Positions 6,282 to 10,493 of a DNA stretch of 10,493 bases are shown piece after piece. The notes below the pieces were generated by a model. The model was not told where the DNA came from. It saw only the letters and a list, made by a program, of their open reading frames with translations, and searched no databases. Within the stretch, counting starts at the first letter, position 1, and every line of letters starts with the position of its first letter. Source of the stretch: Verrucomicrobia bacterium UBA740. Lineage in GTDB: Bacteria > Verrucomicrobiota > Kiritimatiellia > RFP12 > UBA1067. The stretch spans positions 1 through 10,493 of the forward strand of contig DBKW01000086.1 in assembly GCA_002298665.1 (NCBI GenBank). The letters are read 5' to 3'. The translations under genes and the position numbers were made by a program.

Positions 6282-7714
6282 GTCTGACGGAGTACCTGCT
6301 CTCGTATCCGGGCATCATCGTCGCGTTGATGTTCACGTTCCTCATGGTCCTGATGCTGACGGGCCAGCGTGTATTCGGCGTGATGGGGTTCATCGGCGTC
6401 GTGTTCGCGCTCATATTCATCGACCGCGGCGCTTTGGGCTACGGCTTCAACGCGGCAATCAAGCTGTTCAACTGGTACCCGATGCTGACGTTGCCGATGT
6501 TCGTGTTCATGGGCTTCATGCTTTCCGAATCGGGCATCGCGAATGACATGTACTACATGTTCCACGTCTGGTTCGGCGGCCTGCGCGGCGGTCTCGCCGT
6601 CGGCACGCTCCTGGTCATGGTCATGATTTCGTGCATGAACGGCCTGTCGGTCGCCGGCATGGCCATCGGCTGCTCCGTCGCCTTGCCGGAACTCCTGAAG
6701 CGCAACTACGACAAACGCATGATTTCCGGCGTGATCCAGGCGGGCTCCTCGCTCGGCATCCTGTTCCCGCCCTCGGTCGTTCTGGTCCTGTACGGAATGA
6801 TCGCGCGCGAACAGGTGAAGGACCTGTGGCTGGCGGGCGTCGGGCCGGCCATCCTGCTGTCGGCCCTCTTCTTCGGCTACGTCATCATCCGCTGCCGGAT
6901 CAACCCGAAACTCGGGCCGATCCTCCCCAAGGAGCAGCGCAACTTCAGCTGGGCGGAGAAATTCCGCGTCCTGCGCGCGGGCATTCTGCCGATTCTGCTC
7001 GTCCTTTCGGTCATCGGCTCGTTCTTCTCGGGGCTGACCTCGCTCGAGGAAAGTTCGGCGGTGGGCGCGCTCGCGGCGTTCCTGATCGCGCTCTGCAAGA
7101 AACGCCTGACGCTGAAGGTCTTCACCAAGACCCTGAAGGAGACGCTCGACAACTCGGCGATGTTCCTCTGGATCATGATGGCGGCGCTGTCGTTCTCGGC
7201 GGTCTTCGACTCGCTGCACGCGGTGGACGTCCTGAAGCAGTTCTTCACAAGCGATCTGGGCCTCTCGCCCTGGTGCATCCTCTTCCTGATGCAGCTCACG
7301 TTCATCGTCATGGGCATCTTCCTGGACGACACCGCCATGCTGATCATCGTCGCGCCGCTGTTCATTCCGCTCGTGAAGGAGCTCGGGTTCAGCCCGATCT
7401 GGTTCGGCGTCCTCTACACGATCACCTGCCAGATCGCCTACATCACCCCGCCGTTCGGCTACAACCTCTTCATGATGCGCGCCATGAGTCCGGACTGCAT
7501 CACGATCAAGGACATCTACGCGTCCATCGTGCCGTTCCTGTTCCTCATGATCGCGGCGATCGTCCTCATCATGCTCTTCCCGCAGATCGCCCTGTGGCTG
7601 CCGGACTACGTCAACGGCAAGGCGCTCGGCCCGGTGGACTGGCTCGTCGCGCACTGCGGCTGGTTCAAGGACCTCTGCGCCGCGGCATTCGACTACGTTC
7701 CCGCCGTGAGGTAA
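6266..7714 (+). CDS. dctM: TRAP transporter large permease subunit (DctM family)
   Basis: A 482-residue polytopic inner-membrane protein that forms the ion-coupled transport channel of the TRAP system. Diagnostic segments are AGSSLGILFPPSVVLVLYG (159-177), the second-half equivalent FLDDTAMLIIVAPLFIP (352-368) and YITPPFGYNLF (392-402), reflecting the inverted-repeat architecture. Residues after about 447 form a short extra tail. The gene overlaps dctQ by 16 nt, and AGAGG at 6255-6259 sits 6 nt before its ATG, so it is probably translationally coupled. It is somewhat longer than a 425-residue DctM, as in the TRAP subgroup with longer large subunits. Import would be driven by Na+ or H+. Confidence 0.93.
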   Translation: MYESLSLTEYLLSYPGIIVALMFTFLMVLMLTGQRVFGVMGFIGVVFALIFIDRGALGYGFNAAIKLFNWYPMLTLPMFVFMGFMLSESGIANDMYYMFHVWFGGLRGGLAVGTLLVMVMISCMNGLSVAGMAIGCSVALPELLKRNYDKRMISGVIQAGSSLGILFPPSVVLVLYGMIAREQVKDLWLAGVGPAILLSALFFGYVIIRCRINPKLGPILPKEQRNFSWAEKFRVLRAGILPILLVLSVIGSFFSGLTSLEESSAVGALAAFLIALCKKRLTLKVFTKTLKETLDNSAMFLWIMMAALSFSAVFDSLHAVDVLKQFFTSDLGLSPWCILFLMQLTFIVMGIFLDDTAMLIIVAPLFIPLVKELGFSPIWFGVLYTITCQIAYITPPFGYNLFMMRAMSPDCITIKDIYASIVPFLFLMIAAIVLIMLFPQIALWLPDYVNGKALGPVDWLVAHCGWFKDLCAAAFDYVPAVR

Positions 7715-7718
7715 GGCC

Positions 7719-9113
7719 ATGGAAAGCGTCACGCTCGAAATCGCCGGCAGGCACTGGACGTTCCGCTCCCTCAAGGAGCTGATGGGCAAGGCCTCCCCGA
7801 AACGTTCGGGGGACGTGACGGCGGGATGCGCCGCGGCGAGCGACGAGGAACGCGTCGCCGCCCAGATGCTGCTCGCCGACGTGCCGCTTTCCCTTTTCCT
7901 CGAGGAGCCGCTCATCCCGTACGAGAAGGACGAGGTGACGCGGCTGATCGTCGATTCGCACGACGCGGCGGCGTTCGCCCCCGTGAAGAACATGAGCGTG
8001 GGGCAGTTCCGGGACTGGCTGCTCCGGTACGAGACGGACGACAAGGTCCTTTCCGCCCTCGCCCCGGGCTTGACGCCCGAGATGGTGGCGGCCGTCTCCA
8101 AGATCTGCTCGAACCAGGACCTCATCCTCATCGCCTCGAAGTGCCGCGTCGTCACGGCGTTTCGCGACACGATCGGCCTGAAAGGGTGCCTCTCGACCCG
8201 CCTGCAGCCGAACCACGCCACGGACGACCTGAAGGGAATCGCCGCGTCCATGCTGGAAGGGCTCCTCTACGGCTGCGGGGACGCGGTCATCGGCATCAAT
8301 CCGGCGACGGACTCCGTGCCGATGATGCAGGATCTCCTGAAGCTCATCGACGAGCTCATCCACCGCTACCACATCCCGACCCAAAGCTGCGTCCTGTCGC
8401 ACGTCACGAACGCGCTGGAGGTCATGCGCCTGGGGACCCCCGTCGACCTCGTGTTCCAGTCCATTGCCGGCACGGAAATCGCCAACAACGTCTTCGGCGT
8501 GAACCTGAACATCCTGTCCGAAGCCTACGACGCGGCGCTTTCCCTGAAGCGCGGCACGGTGGGGCAGAACGTCATGTACTTCGAGACGGGGCAGGGAAGC
8601 GCGCTTTCCGGCCGCGGCGATTGGGGCGTCGACATGCAAACCTGCGAAGCGCGCGCCTACGCCGTCGCCCGCAAGTTCAAGCCGCTCCTCGTCAACACGG
8701 TCGTCGGCTTCATCGGCCCCGAGTACCTCTACGACGGCAAGGAAATCATCCGCGCCGGACTGGAGGACCACTTCTGCGCCAAACTGCTCGGCCTGCCGAT
8801 GGGCTGCGACATCTGCTACACGAACCACTCCGAAGCCGACCAGAACGACATGGACGTCCTCATGACCTGCCTCGCCGCGGCCGGGCTCACCTACCAGATG
8901 GCGATCCCGGGCGGCGATGACATCATGCTCGGCTACCAGACCACCAGCTACCACGACATCCAATACGTCCGGCAGGTCTTCGGCAAGCGCCCGGCGCCGG
9001 AGTTCGAGGCCTGGCTGGAGGATATGGACCTCGTGGACGTGCGCCAACATCTCGTCACGCACAAAGGAGGCGATCATGCTCTTATCGGTTACGAACACGA
9101 ACTTGAGCGCTGA
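7719..9113 (+). CDS. eutB: Ethanolamine ammonia-lyase large subunit EutB
   Basis: The 464-residue catalytic alpha subunit of adenosylcobalamin-dependent ethanolamine ammonia-lyase (ethanolamine to acetaldehyde plus ammonia), close to the usual 453-465 length. It aligns end to end with enterobacterial EutB: RSGDVTAGCAAAS near 29-41, AAVSKICSNQDL (124-135), RLQPN (161-165), GDAVIGINPATD (187-198), YFETGQGSALS (287-297), NTVVGFIGPEYLY (326-338), GLEDHF (347-352), GCDICYTNHSEADQN (362-376) and PGGDDIMLGYQTT (397-409). Residues known to contact substrate in the Salmonella enzyme (Arg160, Gln162, Asn193, Glu287, Asp362) are all present here as Arg161, Gln163, Asn194, Glu289 and Asp364. The last 20 residues are divergent and overlap the start of eutC. 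GAGG at 7708-7711 lies 7 nt before the ATG, and the gene is 4 nt after dctM. Confidence 0.97.
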   Translation: MESVTLEIAGRHWTFRSLKELMGKASPKRSGDVTAGCAAASDEERVAAQMLLADVPLSLFLEEPLIPYEKDEVTRLIVDSHDAAAFAPVKNMSVGQFRDWLLRYETDDKVLSALAPGLTPEMVAAVSKICSNQDLILIASKCRVVTAFRDTIGLKGCLSTRLQPNHATDDLKGIAASMLEGLLYGCGDAVIGINPATDSVPMMQDLLKLIDELIHRYHIPTQSCVLSHVTNALEVMRLGTPVDLVFQSIAGTEIANNVFGVNLNILSEAYDAALSLKRGTVGQNVMYFETGQGSALSGRGDWGVDMQTCEARAYAVARKFKPLLVNTVVGFIGPEYLYDGKEIIRAGLEDHFCAKLLGLPMGCDICYTNHSEADQNDMDVLMTCLAAAGLTYQMAIPGGDDIMLGYQTTSYHDIQYVRQVFGKRPAPEFEAWLEDMDLVDVRQHLVTHKGGDHALIGYEHELER

Positions 9114-9894
9114 CCCGTGGGAAGCCCTGCGCAAGTTCACCCCCGCCCGGATTGCCATGGGCCGCGCCGGCGGCAGCCTGCGCACCGTCAACCTCCTCGA
9201 CTTCCGCCTCGCCCATGCCCGGGCGCGGGACGCCGTCCACGCACCCTTCCATCTCGAACGCGTCCACAAACAGCTCGACGAAGCCGGATTCCCCTATGTG
9301 GACGTCCATTCCCTCATCACGGACAAGCAGGACTATCTTCTCCATCCCGAACGCGGGCGGATTTTGACGGACGAATCGGCCGCTTTCCTCAAGGCGCGCG
9401 CGGCGGAATGGGGCCCGCGCGACATCGTCATCGTCATTTCGGACGGACTCTCCGCCGTCGCCGCCGAAGAGCACGCCGTCGACGTCGCCAAGGGACTCCG
9501 CGCGGAGCTGGGCGATGCCTTTACCTTCTATCCCGTCGTCGTCGTCCCCTTCGGCCGCGTCAAGATAGCGGACGCGATAGCCGACGCGCTCGGTGCGCGC
9601 ATGGCGATCATTCTCCTGGGCGAGCGCCCCGGCCTCGGCGCGAAGGACTCCCTCAGCGCCTATTTCACCTACATGGCGCGCAACAGTTCCGTCGATTCGG
9701 ACCGCAACTGCGTCTCGAACATCCGTCCGGCGGGCATGCCGATCCCGTGGGCGGTGCGCAAGCTTTCCGTCCTCATGCGCGAATCGTTCCGCCGGCAACT
9801 GAGCGGCACGGGCTTGAAGGACCGCCTCACCCTGGACGACCTGCGGCGCATGATCCCGCTCACGGAGGCGGATACAAAGGCGCTGCCGCAATGA
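9076..9894 (+). CDS. eutC: Ethanolamine ammonia-lyase small subunit EutC
   Basis: The 272-residue beta subunit, which with EutB forms the cobalamin-binding interface. Family segments seen are FTPARIAMGRAGGSLRT (21-37), SLITDKQDYLLHPERGR (79-95), VIVISDGLSA (118-127), PFGRVKIADAIADALGAR (158-175), LLGERPGLGAKDSLSAY (180-196) and DSDRNCVSNIRPAGMP (207-222). It starts almost directly with the core; the N-terminal extension of enterobacterial EutC (about 295 residues), which carries the microcompartment-targeting signal, is missing. A tail of roughly 25 residues (about 246-272) follows the core. The start at 9076 is set by AAAGGAGG at 9063-9070 and overlaps eutB by 38 nt. A start earlier in the frame lacks family support. 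Confidence 0.96.
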   Translation: MLLSVTNTNLSADPWEALRKFTPARIAMGRAGGSLRTVNLLDFRLAHARARDAVHAPFHLERVHKQLDEAGFPYVDVHSLITDKQDYLLHPERGRILTDESAAFLKARAAEWGPRDIVIVISDGLSAVAAEEHAVDVAKGLRAELGDAFTFYPVVVVPFGRVKIADAIADALGARMAIILLGERPGLGAKDSLSAYFTYMARNSSVDSDRNCVSNIRPAGMPIPWAVRKLSVLMRESFRRQLSGTGLKDRLTLDDLRRMIPLTEADTKALPQ

Positions 9895-10406
9895 TCCACC
9901 TCTACACAGGCGACGGGAAGGGCAAGACGACCGCCGCGGTCGGCCTCGCCACACGCGCCCGGGGACACGGCGAGCGCGTCCTTTTCGTCCAGTTCCTCAA
10001 GGGCGGCCCCACGGGGGAAGTCGAGGAATTGGAGCGGCTCGGCGTGGACGTCCGCCGGCTGGACCGTCCGTGCGGATTCTGGTACAGCCTGGACCCGGCC
10101 GCCCGGGAGGCGGTCGTAGCCGAGCATAATGCGCTTCTGCGGGGCGTGTTGGACGAATTGGACGGCGCCGCGCCCCCCGATCTGCTCGTGCTGGACGAGT
10201 TCACCTACGTCTACACGACCCCCATGGCCGACCCGGCGCTTTGCCGCCAAGTGCTCGACGCGGCGCGGAAACGCGGCGTCGAACTCGTCCTGACCGGACG
10301 CAACCCCGGCGAACTCGCGCAGTATGCGGACTATCTTTCGGAGATCAAAGCCGTCCGCCATCCCTTCGACCGCGGCGTTCCCGCCCGGGAAGGGGTGGAG
10401 TTCTAG
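9891..10406 (+). CDS. cobO: Cob(I)alamin adenosyltransferase, CobO/BtuR (CobA) type, short form
   Basis: A 171-residue enzyme that transfers the adenosyl group of ATP to cob(I)alamin to make adenosylcobalamin, the cofactor of EutBC. It shows the P-loop GDGKGKTT (7-14), RARGHGERVLFVQFLKGG (22-39), the acidic strand LLVLDEFTYV (98-107), LTGRNPGELAQYAD (134-147) and the C-terminal signature VRHPFDRGVPAREGVEF (155-171). The N-terminal arm of about 28 residues of E. coli BtuR (196 residues) is absent. The start codon overlaps the eutC stop in an ATGA arrangement (9891-9894), with AAAGG at 9876-9880, so translation is coupled. Its place at the end of the operon suggests local cofactor supply or repair, replacing the EutT seen in enteric eut operons. 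Confidence 0.95.
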   Translation: MIHLYTGDGKGKTTAAVGLATRARGHGERVLFVQFLKGGPTGEVEELERLGVDVRRLDRPCGFWYSLDPAAREAVVAEHNALLRGVLDELDGAAPPDLLVLDEFTYVYTTPMADPALCRQVLDAARKRGVELVLTGRNPGELAQYADYLSEIKAVRHPFDRGVPAREGVEF

Positions 10407-10436
10407 CCTCCCCTGTTCGCCCGTTCCGCCCATCCC

Positions 10437-10493
10437 TTATCGCCGCCAGCGCCTTTCGCGGTTCTTTTCTTTCTCTTCCTGCTTCTTCTGCCA
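10437..10493 (-). CDS. Possible C-terminal end of a convergent gene (partial, uncertain)
   Basis: On the - strand, from the window edge, 18 open codons read as a highly charged peptide (WQKKQEEKEKNRERRWRR) and end in TAA at 10439-10437. Such Lys/Glu/Arg-rich tails are common at the end of real genes, and it would leave 30 nt to the cobO stop. The stretch is too short to judge and may simply be purine-rich spacer. No terminator hairpin is evident between 10407 and 10493. Confidence 0.2.
   Translation of the reverse strand, partial: WQKKQEEKEKNRERRWRR

Noticed and set aside
6113..8251. A 712-codon open frame on the - strand spanning dctM and eutB
   Set aside because: It crosses several well-supported + strand genes, has low-complexity Arg/Asp/Glu/His-rich composition and no recognisable domain.
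9076..9113. Frameshift or sequencing error at the eutB/eutC junction, given the unusual EutB tail
   Set aside because: EutB matches its family through WLEDMDL, and the eutC start has an excellent AAAGGAGG site; a 38-nt overlap explains the divergent tail without an error.
1..10493. Mobile elements, CRISPR arrays, tRNA or rRNA genes, riboswitches (including cobalamin type before eut genes)
   Set aside because: No transposase or integrase product, spaced repeat array, tRNA-like fold or B12-box-like leader was recognised; the eut genes have no leader at all because they are packed against dctM.

Overview
The window is high-GC DNA (about 60-65% by eye). It reads as a Gram-negative bacterium: there is an outer-membrane beta-barrel gene with a signal peptide and a C-terminal Phe, a periplasmic TRAP binding lipoprotein, and strong AGGAGG-type ribosome sites on some genes. 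The phylum cannot be fixed from this sequence; nothing clearly phage- or transposon-derived is seen. All recognised genes are on the + strand.

Region 1 (1-2935) is a two-gene unit: an NhaC-family Na+/H+ antiporter with an N-terminal signal peptide and extra periplasmic segment (151-1953), then an EamA/DMT-type 10-TM transporter starting at or just after the antiporter stop (1954-2862). An extended -10 promoter (TGCTATAAT, 93-101) precedes it and a clear intrinsic terminator (2902-2935) ends it.

Region 2 (2863-3127) is a dense regulatory gap. It holds two copies of an imperfect palindrome (TTTCACA-N3-TGTAAAA) 54 bp apart on either side of the terminator hairpin, then a full-consensus sigma-54 promoter (GG 3045-3046, GC 3057-3058). 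The palindromes lie about 183 and 129 bp before the predicted start of transcription, where enhancer-binding activators usually bind.

Region 3 (3128-10406) appears to be one operon under that promoter: a TorF/Gcw_chp-like putative porin, a TRAP transporter (dctP lipoprotein, dctQ fused to a DUF805 domain, dctM), both subunits of adenosylcobalamin-dependent ethanolamine ammonia-lyase (eutB, eutC), and a short CobO/BtuR-type cob(I)alamin adenosyltransferase. From dctP onward the genes are separated by 2 or 4 nt or overlap by 4 to 38 nt. The inferred logic is that the porin lets substrate through the outer membrane, the TRAP system captures and imports it using an ion gradient, EutBC splits ethanolamine into acetaldehyde and ammonia, and CobO supplies the cofactor. 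The usual ethanolamine importers (EutH, Eat), the reactivase EutA, aldehyde dehydrogenase and microcompartment shell genes are absent from the window.

The most noteworthy points are the TRAP-EutBC-CobO combination under sigma-54 control, the candidate paired enhancer elements, and the DctQ-DUF805 fusion. The last 87 bases hold only a possible tail of a convergent gene.
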